DNA from: Streptosporangiaceae bacterium
GTDB lineage: Bacteria > Actinomycetota > Actinomycetes > Streptosporangiales > Streptosporangiaceae
Reading direction: 5' to 3'
DNA length: 64,000 bases
Assembly (NCBI GenBank): GCA_019245115.1
Contig: JAFARZ010000131.1
Location: forward strand, 1-64,000
Made by a program: the position numbers and the translations under genes. A model generated the notes under the pieces. The model was given only the letters and a program-made list of their open reading frames with translations, made no database searches and had not been told where the DNA came from. Of this stretch, positions 41,693 through 50,300 are shown piece after piece (positions within the stretch are counted from its first letter, which is position 1; each line of letters opens with the position of its first letter).

Positions 41693-43729
41693 CTATGCCT
41701 CCGTTCCTGCGCCTGCGCTGCTTGGTGTTCCTGGCGTTCTTGGTGCTTGTGGTGCTTGTGGTGCTTGTGGTGCTTGTGGTGCGGCGCCGGCGTACGCCCC
41801 GGCGATGACGCCGGGGGGCGGGTTCAGGTCCGCCACCGGCAGCGCGTTCGGAATGCCGTAGTCGTAGGGGCTGGCCAGGATCACCGGAACCCGGCTGAAG
41901 TTCTCCGGTGGCGGAGGCGACGACAGCTGCCATTCCAGGCTGCGCGAGCGCCACGGGTTGCCGACCTCGCGTTCCCGCCAGAACAGCGTGGACATCACGA
42001 AGTTGAACAGGAAGATGAGGATCGACCCGCCCAGGCAGAACGCCGAGATACTGACCCAGTCGTTGAGCGTTTCCAGGTTCCTGGCGTACTCGAACACCCG
42101 GCGCGGCATGCCCATCAGGCCGAGCGCGAACAACGGCAGGAACGTGGTGTTGAAGAAGATGAACATGGTCCAGAAGTGGATCCGGCCCAGCTTCTCGTTC
42201 AGCTTGATCCCGGTCATCTTCGGCAGCCAGTAGTAGACGCCCGCCATGAACGCGAAGATCAGTCCGCCCATGATCGTGTAGTGGAAGTGCGCCATCACGA
42301 AGAAGGAGCCATGCTCGGTGGTGTCGGCGGGCACGTCGGACAGGAACACGCCGCTGATGCCGCCGATCAGGAAGTTGAAGTAGAAAGCCAGCGCGAACAG
42401 CATCGGGATGGAGAACCTGATCTTCGCCTTCCAGAACGTCCCCATGCCGACCAGGAAGATGAACCCGGTGGGAATGGAGATGAGCTCGGTGGTGAGCATG
42501 AACAGCGGGCGCATGTCCGGGTTGATGCCGCTGTCGAACAGGTGGTGCTGCCAGACGAAGAAGCTGAGTATGCCGACGCCGAGCATGCCGGCCGCGGCGA
42601 TCTTGTAGCCGAACAGGGGCTTGCGGCAGAACACGCTCACCACCTCGGCAATAATGCCGAAGCCGGGCAGCGCCAGGATGTACACCTCGGGATGGCCGAA
42701 GAACCAGAACAGGTCCTCGTACAAGAAGCTGCTGCCGCCCAGCTGGTTGGTGAAGAACGCGGTCTGGAAGGTCCGGTCCATCAGGCCCATGAAGCACGCC
42801 CCGACCAGCACGGGAACGCTGAGGACCTGAAGGAACGAGACCGTGAACATGGACCAGACGAACATGGGCATCCGGCTCCAGCGCATGCCCGGCGCCCGGT
42901 AGTTGATGACCGTGACGATCATGTTGAAGCCGGCCAGGATCATCGATATGCCCATCAGGCCGAACGCGAAGTAGTAGGCGTCCATACCCTGCTTGGCCTG
43001 CGTGGCCAGCGGCTCGTAACCGGTCCACCCGGTCGGGAACCCGCCGAACAACATCCCGGACAGCAGGATCACGTACGCGGCCGGGGTGAGCCAGAAACCG
43101 AGCGCCTCCAGCCGCGGGAACGCCACCCGCTTCGACCCGATCAGCAGCGGCCCGAAGTACTGCCCGAACGGCCCGAGGATGACCGAAGACATCATCATCA
43201 TCATCATGGTGCCGTGCTCGCCGACCACCATCAGGTACTGGTTCGCGCCGATCAGATGGTAGCTGGGGCTCAGCAGCTCACTGCGGATCGCCATCGCGAA
43301 CAGTCCGCCGGTGAGGAAGTAGCCGATCATGCCGAACAGGTACTGGATGCCCACGACCTTGTGATCGAGGGTGTACCTGAAATATTTCCCCAGACCAGGC
43401 TCCACGCTGCTCAGGTGGGTGTCCGGGGGCCGCTGCCTGCCCAGCACCAGCCAGAACAAGTCGTTGAACACGCCGAGGCCTATCAGCCATCCCAGCACGC
43501 CAAGGGCGTAACCGAGAACGATCGGCACGTCGTTGGCGTCGGAGTGCACGTTCTGCTGGTAGCCGCTGGACAGGAAGTTGCCGAGCAGGTGGCCGAGGAT
43601 GTAACCGACCGCCGCGAGGATCACGCCGGTGTGGATTCCGGGGCGCAGCCAGTACGACCTGAAGCCCGCCCAGTCCCGCGGGCCGCGGCCCGTCGGCTCC
43701 GCCAGTTCCGACTGTATCTCTATGGCCAT
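41693..43729 (-). CDS. ctaD: Cytochrome c oxidase subunit I, diverged
   Basis: The 678-residue haem-copper oxidase subunit reduces oxygen at a haem a3/CuB centre. All ligands are visible: low-spin haem His in GEHGT (about residue 165), CuB His and cross-linked Tyr in FGHPEVYI (about 335), the His pair in WQHHLF (about 385), and haem His in VMAHFHY (about 473). It differs from aa3 relatives in three ways: an N-terminal extension of about 110 residues with about two TMs; six consecutive Met after HGT; and loss of proton-channel residues (GSKRVAFPR instead of GAPDMAFPR; IPTGFI instead of VPTGIK). The C-terminal APQ repeats come from a tandem ACC/TTG-rich run. Confidence 0.9.
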   Translation of the reverse strand: MAIEIQSELAEPTGRGPRDWAGFRSYWLRPGIHTGVILAAVGYILGHLLGNFLSSGYQQNVHSDANDVPIVLGYALGVLGWLIGLGVFNDLFWLVLGRQRPPDTHLSSVEPGLGKYFRYTLDHKVVGIQYLFGMIGYFLTGGLFAMAIRSELLSPSYHLIGANQYLMVVGEHGTMMMMMMSSVILGPFGQYFGPLLIGSKRVAFPRLEALGFWLTPAAYVILLSGMLFGGFPTGWTGYEPLATQAKQGMDAYYFAFGLMGISMILAGFNMIVTVINYRAPGMRWSRMPMFVWSMFTVSFLQVLSVPVLVGACFMGLMDRTFQTAFFTNQLGGSSFLYEDLFWFFGHPEVYILALPGFGIIAEVVSVFCRKPLFGYKIAAAGMLGVGILSFFVWQHHLFDSGINPDMRPLFMLTTELISIPTGFIFLVGMGTFWKAKIRFSIPMLFALAFYFNFLIGGISGVFLSDVPADTTEHGSFFVMAHFHYTIMGGLIFAFMAGVYYWLPKMTGIKLNEKLGRIHFWTMFIFFNTTFLPLFALGLMGMPRRVFEYARNLETLNDWVSISAFCLGGSILIFLFNFVMSTLFWREREVGNPWRSRSLEWQLSSPPPPENFSRVPVILASPYDYGIPNALPVADLNPPPGVIAGAYAGAAPQAPQAPQAPQAPRTPGTPSSAGAGTEA

Positions 43730-43754
43730 CTTCGTTACCTCTTCGTGCCTGGCG

Positions 43755-44735
43755 TCATGGGGTCACCGGGTCGTTGGGCGGGTAATACAGGCCGGCCGCA
43801 CCGGTGATCTGGTTGATGTTGACCAGGTTCTTGCCCAGCTGAGGAATCACCGTGGGGTCGTAGGTGAGTGCGTATGACGGCAACGCGGACAGCACGCCGT
43901 CGGACTGCTCCTTGGACTGCATACCGGCCGCCCAGGACTGGAAGTCCGTCGGGGAGACGACCCTGCCGTAGTTGTACATGGCGCCGTGCCAGATGCCGCA
44001 CAGTTCGTTGCAGCGGACGGTGAAGCCGCCGAGTTGCTTGGCGGTGGTGTACGCGACGTTGTCCACCTGCGGGTTGGCATCGGCCTTCACGCCGAGCTGG
44101 TAAGCCCAGAAGCTGTGGATCACGTCGAGCGACGTCACGTGGAAGGTGATCGGCATGTTGAGCGGCAGCACGAGTTCGGCGGACTCCATCCCGCCGAACT
44201 GCGGATAGCGGTAGGTCCAGTCCCACTGCTGCCCGATCGCCTGGACCTGGAGCATGTCGTTGCCGCCCGGGGACCAGGCTGCGGTTTCCTTGCCGGCCAG
44301 CTTCCAGACCGGCGACGGCCCTTCGCCGGCGCCCGCACCGGCCGGGCCGATCAGCTCCACCGTGCCGAAGACCGCGAGGAAGAGGACGATGGCCGACGTG
44401 CCAGCGATCCAGGCGACCTGGACCTTGGTGTTGCCGTAGATCGGCTCGCCGTCACCGTCATCGTCCGGCTTGGCCCGCCAGACCACGATCGAGTAGATGA
44501 AGTACAGGAGCACGGCGATGACGACCGGCGCGGCCGCTACTGCCAGGACCGCGATGTCGAATTGCTGGTGCTTGGCGGAGTCGGACATGTCGCCTGGCGG
44601 GAGGTGCGGGTACCAGACCAGCCAGATGAGCAGATCGGCGGCCAGCGCCAGGACGAACCAGATGGCGAAGATCCGCAGGCCATGCCGCGGCTCGGCGGGC
44701 GGCTGAGCGGCCTGGGTGGCCTGAGCGGCCGTCAT
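43755..44735 (-). CDS. ctaC: Cytochrome c oxidase subunit II
   Basis: The 326-residue protein carries the CuA centre that takes electrons from cytochrome c. It has two TMs (about residues 24-45 and 60-85), then the cupredoxin domain with QQWDWTYRYPQFGGMES (about 165), TSLDVIHSFW (CuA His) and the CuA loop CNELCGIWHGAMY (about 253-265), which is complete. A C-terminal extension of about 50 residues follows. No cytochrome c CxxCH motif is present, so it is not a caa3 type. ATG 44735 overlaps the upstream cupredoxin-like gene as ATGA. Confidence 0.95.
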   Translation of the reverse strand: MTAAQATQAAQPPAEPRHGLRIFAIWFVLALAADLLIWLVWYPHLPPGDMSDSAKHQQFDIAVLAVAAAPVVIAVLLYFIYSIVVWRAKPDDDGDGEPIYGNTKVQVAWIAGTSAIVLFLAVFGTVELIGPAGAGAGEGPSPVWKLAGKETAAWSPGGNDMLQVQAIGQQWDWTYRYPQFGGMESAELVLPLNMPITFHVTSLDVIHSFWAYQLGVKADANPQVDNVAYTTAKQLGGFTVRCNELCGIWHGAMYNYGRVVSPTDFQSWAAGMQSKEQSDGVLSALPSYALTYDPTVIPQLGKNLVNINQITGAAGLYYPPNDPVTP

Positions 44736-45457
44736 GAGTTCACCACGTCCATTTCGCCGGTCATGTAGCCCTCGGTCTGCATCGGCCCGCTGTTGCCGTC
44801 GAGGTATCCGCCGCCGCACGGCACCAGGCACTGCCAGCGGAAGACCCCGCCATGGCTGGGCGCCATGAAGCTGAACGTCTCCACCGCGTACGGGTTGCCG
44901 CTCGGCGTGCACGGCGAGGAACTGCACAGGTCTTTGACGGAAAGGTTGGCGTTGGGCGACGCGACGGGGACGTAGATGCCCATGGCCGGGATCGCGAACG
45001 TGTGCGCCACGTTGCAGTCGGACCAGGAGTTGATCACCGACAGGGTCTTCCCGGACACGTACTTCTTGCCGTGCTGGTCGAACTGCGAGACGGTCACCGT
45101 GTTGCCGATAGTGCCCAGGACCTGACTGAAGTAGTTGTTCCGCAGCGGCGTGCAGCCGTCGTATCCGTAGATGGTGACGTTGACCTTCGTGTTGGCCGGG
45201 ATGGAGAACAGCGTGGTGTGCACCCAGTTCTTGGTGCTCGGGTCCTGCACGTAATAGCTCACCCAGTTGGGCTTGCTGGAGGAGTCGTTTTGCGGATCCT
45301 CCTGCAACATGACGTTGACCTGGCCATTCGAGGCCGTGTAGTGGACGGTCGTCAGAGCACTCTCGGCGCCGATGTAGTACAGGGCGACGAAGATTCCCAA
45401 CCCGACCACTGCGGCGACGGCGACCAGCAGGGCTGCTGCCCGGGCTGGCACAGACAC
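44732..45457 (-). CDS. Membrane-anchored cupredoxin-like protein with partial CuA-like loop
   Basis: The 241-residue protein has one N-terminal TM (about 5-30) and a secreted beta-rich domain. The C-terminal part carries CNVAHTFAIP (His) and WQCLVPCGGGY followed by GPM, with spacing like the CuA loop C-x-x-x-C-G; the second CuA His is replaced (Tyr). It is the first gene of the oxidase operon and overlaps ctaC as ATGA. A role as electron donor, copper carrier or extra subunit is inferred; no known family name is given. Confidence 0.7.
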   Translation of the reverse strand: MSVPARAAALLVAVAAVVGLGIFVALYYIGAESALTTVHYTASNGQVNVMLQEDPQNDSSSKPNWVSYYVQDPSTKNWVHTTLFSIPANTKVNVTIYGYDGCTPLRNNYFSQVLGTIGNTVTVSQFDQHGKKYVSGKTLSVINSWSDCNVAHTFAIPAMGIYVPVASPNANLSVKDLCSSSPCTPSGNPYAVETFSFMAPSHGGVFRWQCLVPCGGGYLDGNSGPMQTEGYMTGEMDVVNS

Positions 45458-45780
45458 CAGATCACCACCTCGCTTCGTAGCATCGCTTTGCGGCTATGCG
45501 GCTATGCGTTACGCGCGCAAGTTCGATTCCGGCCGTGCTGCCATTTGCGCTGCAGGCCGGTACCTACTGGGGTAGATGATGGAATCGCTGGTATCACAAG
45601 GCAACACTTGACGCCCCAAATGACGAAATTGTCATGCAGGGGCTTTCGTTAAGCGTGGATCTGTACGCTCTGACCTGCGATGATGACGCCTGGTGAGCAG
45701 ACTTGGCTCGCCAGCAATCGTTTGCTAGGCGAAGCTTCTGGGAGTGGGCTCGCTGTACGATGACCGTGCATGGAGGACTT
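45458..45780. promoter_or_regulatory. Divergent spacer upstream of the oxidase operon
   Basis: This spacer separates the oxidase operon from a plus-strand membrane protein gene. It contains the short palindrome ATGACGAAATTGTCAT (45620-45635), a candidate operator. The remainder shows nothing recognisable. Confidence 0.4.
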
Positions 45781-46401
45781 ATGACGGCACAGCTGGCGCC
45801 GCCGACCCCTACCGGGCGTACCGGATGGCCGGTGCTGCGCACCCCCAAGTGGATGTGGGCTGGCGCCGCCGTTCTCGTTATCGGCCTGGTACTCGCCGCG
45901 CTGCCGCACCGCCCGTCCACGTCGGAGCGCGTGGCGGACCTGCGCGGAGTGGTCCACGACCTGACGACCGACATCGAGTCGTGCGCGGGCGGAGTCACCG
46001 ACTCGCTCACCGCGCTGCGTGAAATCCAGGCCGGCCAGAGCAACGACGTCAACACCGCGGTCAAGATAGCCAACCTGGCCGCGGCGAACTGCTCGCCCGC
46101 CAACAACATGCAGATGGACGACCTGGTCCAGTACCAGGTGCCCGAATCACTGGCTTCGTTCCATCTGGAGACGGCGGTAAACGACCTCGTCACCTGGGCC
46201 TTCCCGCTCGCGCAGCGGGTGCAGGCCGACGTCGCCAGCGTGGTGACGGCGCATACGCCTTCCGCGATCGCGGCGGCTACCGCGCAGTTGCGGCGGGACG
46301 AGCGGGCGCTGGACGCCCAGCGCGCCCAGATCGACACGAAGTTCGCTTCCGCCAGCCGCGCGCTTTCCGCCAACGTGTCCCCGCCGCCCCTCCCGAGCTG
46401 A
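45781..46401 (+). CDS. Membrane-anchored protein of unknown function
   Basis: The 206-residue protein starts at ATG 45781 after a GGAGG site. It has one TM (about residues 20-40) and a long extracytoplasmic helical region containing two cysteines (DIESCAGGV and AANCSPANN), perhaps disulfide-linked, and heptad-like Ala/Gln/Arg helices near the C-terminus. It is not recognised as a family member. It is divergent from the oxidase operon. Confidence 0.6.
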   Translation: MTAQLAPPTPTGRTGWPVLRTPKWMWAGAAVLVIGLVLAALPHRPSTSERVADLRGVVHDLTTDIESCAGGVTDSLTALREIQAGQSNDVNTAVKIANLAAANCSPANNMQMDDLVQYQVPESLASFHLETAVNDLVTWAFPLAQRVQADVASVVTAHTPSAIAAATAQLRRDERALDAQRAQIDTKFASASRALSANVSPPPLPS

Positions 46402-46582
46402 GCAAGGGGCCGCGGTCCGGCGCGCCGCGGCCAGGCGCGGTCTGGGCGCTCCGCGGGCTTGCCCGGCGCGCATGCCCGGCGCGTGCTTGACCTGCTCGTT
46501 GCCTGGCCCTGGCCCTGGCCCTGGCCGTGACGGCCCTTGCCCCGGTCGTCGCAACTCTGGCACCGCTGGTAACGCTACACAT

Positions 46583-46651
46583 GTTCGTGTGGCGGAGAGC
46601 CCCTTTCACGTCCAGTATGTGACGGTTTGTGGGACGGTCCGCCACACGAAC
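46583..46651. repeat. Perfect 14 bp inverted repeat with 41-base loop
   Basis: GTTCGTGTGGCGGA at 46583-46596 and its exact complement TCCGCCACACGAAC at 46638-46651. The loop includes a weaker stem. It could form a long RNA hairpin downstream of the membrane protein gene. Confidence 0.65.
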
Positions 46652-46690
46652 AACCGTAGCGATACAACTGTAGCCTTAACGGTCGCGCAC

Positions 46691-46826
46691 GACCGGAGGC
46701 TCCCGCAGACCGGACGTTCCCCGAGACCGGAGGTTCCCGCAGACCGGACGTTCCTTGAGACCGGACGTTCCCGGAAACTGGAGGTTCCCGCACGACTGGA
46801 GGTTCCCGGAGACCGGAGGTTTCCGG
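46691..46826. repeat. 17 bp minisatellite, eight units
   Basis: Units follow GACCGGAGGTTCCCGCA with variants, for 136 bases. The unit length equals that of the dprE2 minisatellite but the sequence differs. Confidence 0.8.
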
Positions 46827-47112
46827 CCGAAGGGATCGCGCCCACCTGATCGCGGGGCTCGATGTACTTTCCGCTGGCCGAGCGTTGTGATCCATGTGCT
46901 CATTGTGACAGGAAATACAAATGTCCCACTTCCGGGCGGTTACATGCCGTTCCTGCTGTCACAGGAGCAGCGCCAGAACTGGCCTAAGGGGCACTTCACC
47001 AGGCAGAATGGTCGTGCATGTCAGATCAAAGGGGCATATGATGCCTCTGGGGTGTTTGTACAGAACGTTTAAGGTATTCGTTTAGGGTTGCAATCGTTTG
47101 TGTGACGGAGCC

Positions 47113-47135
47113 GTAACAATCCGCCTAGTTGTTAC
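47113..47135. promoter_or_regulatory. Candidate operator upstream of the response-regulator operon
   Basis: GTAACAA (47113-47119), nine bases, TTGTTAC (47129-47135): a perfect 7 bp dyad about 150 bases upstream of the regulator start. A second GTTACATGCC lies at about 46939. Both may bind the encoded regulator. Confidence 0.4.
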
Positions 47136-47285
47136 ATGCCACTTGACCCGCTTCACGCTTCACGTGGAGCATCACATCAATGGGTGCTTTTCCACCATTG
47201 CCCTAACACGGCATGGCTGGACGCGGTTCAGTGGCCAATGGACGCACGAGCCCTGAGCCGCGCGGTAAGGACCGAGGTAGCGAAC

Positions 47286-48014
47286 ATGACGTCGCAGGAA
47301 GGCGCAGCTCAGGCCACCTACGCAAAGACCATCGAGGGTGCCGCCTCGCGGGTGCTGGTAGTCGATGATGAGCCCGGTATAAGAGCCTTCATAGGCCGCG
47401 CGCTCAACGCTGCCAGCTACGCCACTGATTTCGCCGCCACTGGAGCAGACGCGCTGCGACTGGCCACGACCGGCCATTACGACCTGATCATCTTGGACCT
47501 CGTCATGCCTGACATGTCCGGGCAGGAGGTGCTGGAACGCCTTCTCGTCGCCCGGCCGGACCAGGCGGTCATGGTGCTGTCGTGTCTGGCGGACGTGGCG
47601 TCCAAGGTCGATTGCCTCGAACGCGGCGCGCAAGACTACCTGACCAAACCATTCTCGCTCGCCGAACTGCTGGCCAGGGTGCGGGTCCGGCTGCGCGGGG
47701 AGCATGGCCATTCCGAATCCCCCTCGGGGGAGTTCATCCGTGCTGGAGGGCTCACCTTGGATGTGGGTCGGCTGGTCGCCGATGTGGGACAGGGGCCGGT
47801 TCCGCTGACCCGGCTGGAATTCCTGCTACTACGCGAACTGGCCGAGCATGTCGGCCAGTCCGTCCCCAAGGAGAAGCTGCTGGCGACCGTCTGGGGCTAT
47901 GACTTCGACCCTGGCTCAAATGTCGTCGACGTGTGCGTGCGGCGGCTGCGGTCGAAATTGGGGTTTGGCCTGATCAAGACGGTGCGCGGTGAAGGCTACC
48001 AGCTCGCTGGCTGA
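47286..48014 (+). CDS. Response regulator, OmpR type
   Basis: The 242-residue regulator has a receiver domain (RVLVVDDEPGIRAFI, phospho-Asp in DLIILDLVMPDMSG about residue 73, Lys in YLTKPFSLAELLARV about 122) and a winged-helix domain (PLTRLEFLLLRELAEH, then KTVRGEGYQL). ATG 47286 gives a normal length; the open frame extends further upstream but without support. It is followed at once by a kinase gene and a TlpA gene. Confidence 0.92.
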   Translation: MTSQEGAAQATYAKTIEGAASRVLVVDDEPGIRAFIGRALNAASYATDFAATGADALRLATTGHYDLIILDLVMPDMSGQEVLERLLVARPDQAVMVLSCLADVASKVDCLERGAQDYLTKPFSLAELLARVRVRLRGEHGHSESPSGEFIRAGGLTLDVGRLVADVGQGPVPLTRLEFLLLRELAEHVGQSVPKEKLLATVWGYDFDPGSNVVDVCVRRLRSKLGFGLIKTVRGEGYQLAG

Positions 48015-48024
48015 TCACGGCCGG

Positions 48025-49257
48025 ATGGTCGCCCGGCGGGCGACCGCTCGGTTCATCGCGCTCGGCCGGCTCACGTTGCGGCTGCGGTGGCCATACAAGC
48101 CGGGCTGGCTGGACGTCAGCTGGGCTGTCTTCTCGGCGCTGAACCTCGTCGCCATCTTGAAATTCGCCGACTGGGAGACGGTCCCATTCCACTTCATCTG
48201 GATCAGCTTCACCCTGCTGTATGGGTTCCGGACCTGGGCGGCCAAGCCGACCATGTGGGTGCTCGGCGCGGTCATGGTCGCGACGGGCGCGGGCATCGGG
48301 CTCGATGTCGCGCGACACACCGAGGCGCCAGCCGAGCTGACCGAGGTGCCACTGATGGCGGCGATGTTCGTCGCGATGGTATGGCATGCTCGACGCAAGC
48401 TCGCGGCCGAACAGGAATCCCTGCGGGTGAGCGAAGAGAACGCGCGCCTGCTCGCTACCCAGCGCCGGTTCCTCCAGGATGCCTCCCATCAGCTCCGCAC
48501 GCCTATCACCATCGCCCTCGGGCACGCCGAGCTGCTGGCCAGCGATCTGCCCGGCCAGCAGGAAGGCCAGGACCTCCAGGTGATCCTGGGTGAGCTCATG
48601 CGCCTGCGGCGGATCTCCGAGCGACTGCTCGTTATCGCGGCGGCCGAGGATCCGGAGTTCCTGCACCCAGAGCCGGTCGCGCTGGACAGCTTCGTCATGG
48701 ACGTGCTGCGCCGATGGCGACCGACCGCCAACCGGCGCTGGCAACTCGGCAGGCTGGACAAAGTCACCGTCCAGGCGGACCGGGAACGGCTCGGCCTGGC
48801 CATCGACGCGCTGCTGGAAAACGCCGTACGGCATACCGGGGAAGGAGATGCCATAAAGCTGTCGGTCACCGCCGGGGCGGAAGTCCGGCTGACCGTAGCC
48901 GACGGTGGATCCGGCATTCCGGCCGAACTGGTACCGCATGTGTTCGACCGGTTCCGCATCGGGGACAGCCGCCACCCCCGCGGCACCGGGCTCGGGCTCG
49001 CGCTGGTTCGCGCCGTCGCCCGGGCGCATGGCGGCGAGGTGCTGGTCCGCAGCTGGCCCGGACAAGGCAGCGACTTCGAGCTGCTGTTGCCGTCACCCAC
49101 CGGATCGCGGCCGGTAGCCTCGACGGAAGCTGAAGCAGCTGTACTGGCCCGGGGGGACGACTCCCCCGGTTCCGGCCGGCGGGGGGAGGTGGGAGCCGAT
49201 CGTGCGAGAGCTAACGTGGAAAGCGGCCTTCGGCGAGGTATGCCGGGCCGCGGCTAA
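48025..49257 (+). CDS. Sensor histidine kinase
   Basis: The about 410-residue kinase has three to four N-terminal TMs (about residues 30-120) without a large outer domain, a HisKA domain with LQDASHQLRTPITIALGHAE (His about 157), and HATPase_c motifs DALLENAVRHT, VADGGSGIP and GTGLGLALV. A GTG at 47989 inside the regulator gene is an alternative start. The last about 50 residues overlap the TlpA gene start in another frame and are not conserved. Confidence 0.9.
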   Translation: MVARRATARFIALGRLTLRLRWPYKPGWLDVSWAVFSALNLVAILKFADWETVPFHFIWISFTLLYGFRTWAAKPTMWVLGAVMVATGAGIGLDVARHTEAPAELTEVPLMAAMFVAMVWHARRKLAAEQESLRVSEENARLLATQRRFLQDASHQLRTPITIALGHAELLASDLPGQQEGQDLQVILGELMRLRRISERLLVIAAAEDPEFLHPEPVALDSFVMDVLRRWRPTANRRWQLGRLDKVTVQADRERLGLAIDALLENAVRHTGEGDAIKLSVTAGAEVRLTVADGGSGIPAELVPHVFDRFRIGDSRHPRGTGLGLALVRAVARAHGGEVLVRSWPGQGSDFELLLPSPTGSRPVASTEAEAAVLARGDDSPGSGRRGEVGADRARANVESGLRRGMPGRG

Positions 49258-49831
49258 ACACAAGCTTGCCTCCGCCCTGATCGCTGTCCTGGCTCTGGGA
49301 TCGCTGGCTGGTATCGCCTGGGCCGGGACCAGTTCCGGCGGCTCTGAGGGTTCCGGGGCGGCCGCGACCGCAGGTGGAGCCGGCGCTGTCCGCCCGGCCG
49401 GGGATCCGCCCGCGGCCACGTTCAGCCTGCCGTTGCTGAGCAGTTCCGGAGTGAGCGCCCAGCGCGTCTCATTGGCCTCGTACTCAGGCAAGCCACTGAT
49501 CGTGAACTTCTTCGCGTCCTGGTGCCCGCCATGCAAGACGGAGACGCCGTTGCTCGCCAGGTTCTACCGCGGCGAACACGGCAAGGTGGCGCTGGTCGGG
49601 CTGGATGTGAACGATACGGTCGCGAACGCGCTGAAGTTCACCGGTGCCGATGGGGTCACCTATCCGGTGGGCTGGGATCCGAACGTCGTCGCCGCTAACG
49701 CCTACCAGGTAATCGCTCTACCGCAGACCTTCTTCCTCGACGCCCGGCACCGGGTCGTGTACCGCGTATTCGGCGCGGTGACGCAGGCCGATCTCAGCGA
49801 AGGTATCGCGCTAGCCAAGGCATCGCGCTAG
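49202..49831 (+). CDS. TlpA/ResA-like thiol-disulfide oxidoreductase
   Basis: The 209-residue protein has a signal or anchor (about residues 20-42), a Gly/Ala linker, and a thioredoxin fold with the active site FFASWCPPCKTETP (about 103-116) and the cis-Pro region IALPQTFFLDARHRVVYR (about 175-192). It acts outside the membrane, typically reducing apocytochrome or CuA cysteines. The cytochrome oxidase operon is about 4 kb away, which fits but does not prove a maturation role. Start GTG 49202 follows GGGGGGAGG. Confidence 0.9.
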   Translation: MRELTWKAAFGEVCRAAAKHKLASALIAVLALGSLAGIAWAGTSSGGSEGSGAAATAGGAGAVRPAGDPPAATFSLPLLSSSGVSAQRVSLASYSGKPLIVNFFASWCPPCKTETPLLARFYRGEHGKVALVGLDVNDTVANALKFTGADGVTYPVGWDPNVVAANAYQVIALPQTFFLDARHRVVYRVFGAVTQADLSEGIALAKASR

Positions 49832-49844
49832 CCAACGGGAGAGG

Positions 49845-50300
49845 TTAGTACGAGGACTCTTTGCGTGACTTGCTGACTGAGCCGATGGCACCGGTCAGGC
49901 CGAATACGGCGCCGCCGTGCCACAGGCCGCTGAGGATGCCATGGAGCATGCCGCCGCCGGTAACGACGCTCAGCACGAGTGCGATCGCCGCGGCCGCGAC
50001 CGCGGGCAGGATGGCAAAGCGCCACGGGTTGCTGCGGGCCCAGCGGGCCGCTCGGCCCCCCTTCGCCCGCCACAGCGCACCCGCCGCGGCCACCACGAAG
50101 AACACCGCCGCGCCGGCGGACACTGAGCCACTCAGGGCCGCCACGCCAAGCGTATTACCGATGACATGCAGGCCGAGATCGCCCGCCGCGACCACGCCGC
50201 CGGTTACCGCCGCGGATCCCCACGGAGCACCGGACATCGCCGCGCTCGAGATGGACATCTCCTCACGCCGGGAAAGATCTTGATCACTAGGGGCGGACAT
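49845..50300 (-). CDS. Small membrane protein of unknown function
   Basis: The 151-residue protein has about three to four hydrophobic segments (for example VGGVVAAGDLGLHVIGNTLG, AAVFFVVAAAGALW, and FAILPAVAAAAIALVLSVV) and a basic tail (SKSRKESSY). ATG 50300 has a GGAGGG site. It is convergent with TlpA and divergent from the HtrA-like gene. It is not recognised. Confidence 0.6.
   Translation of the reverse strand: MSAPSDQDLSRREEMSISSAAMSGAPWGSAAVTGGVVAAGDLGLHVIGNTLGVAALSGSVSAGAAVFFVVAAAGALWRAKGGRAARWARSNPWRFAILPAVAAAAIALVLSVVTGGGMLHGILSGLWHGGAVFGLTGAIGSVSKSRKESSY

Larger units (their letters stand above)
46402..47285. other. Long intergenic region with minisatellite and inverted repeats
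   Basis: No convincing gene is seen. It contains a GGCCCT run (about 46502-46528), a 14 bp inverted repeat (46583-46651), a 17 bp minisatellite (46691-46826), TGTGACAG/CTGTCACA (46904-46963), and GTAACAA/TTGTTAC (47113-47135). The last 400 bases are less GC-rich and should hold the promoter of the two-component/TlpA operon. Confidence 0.55.

Noticed and set aside
41348-43807. 819-residue open frame on the plus strand
   Set aside because: It is antisense to ctaD and ctaE, with no domain and Gln/His/Arg-rich low complexity.
45594-46373. 259-residue minus-strand frame
   Set aside because: It is antisense to the membrane protein that has a good GGAGG site and a clear TM; the shadow has no motif.
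46691-46826. Possible CRISPR array
   Set aside because: Units are contiguous 17-mers without spacers, so it is a minisatellite.
46755-47072. 105-residue frame from the 17 bp minisatellite into the spacer
   Set aside because: Half of it is repeat-encoded; no ribosome site or family resemblance.
49140-49195. Further G-tract repeat copy at the end of the kinase gene
   Set aside because: G6/C5 tracts are present but order and spacing differ from the other copies; the GGGGGGAGG there acts as the ribosome site of the TlpA gene.
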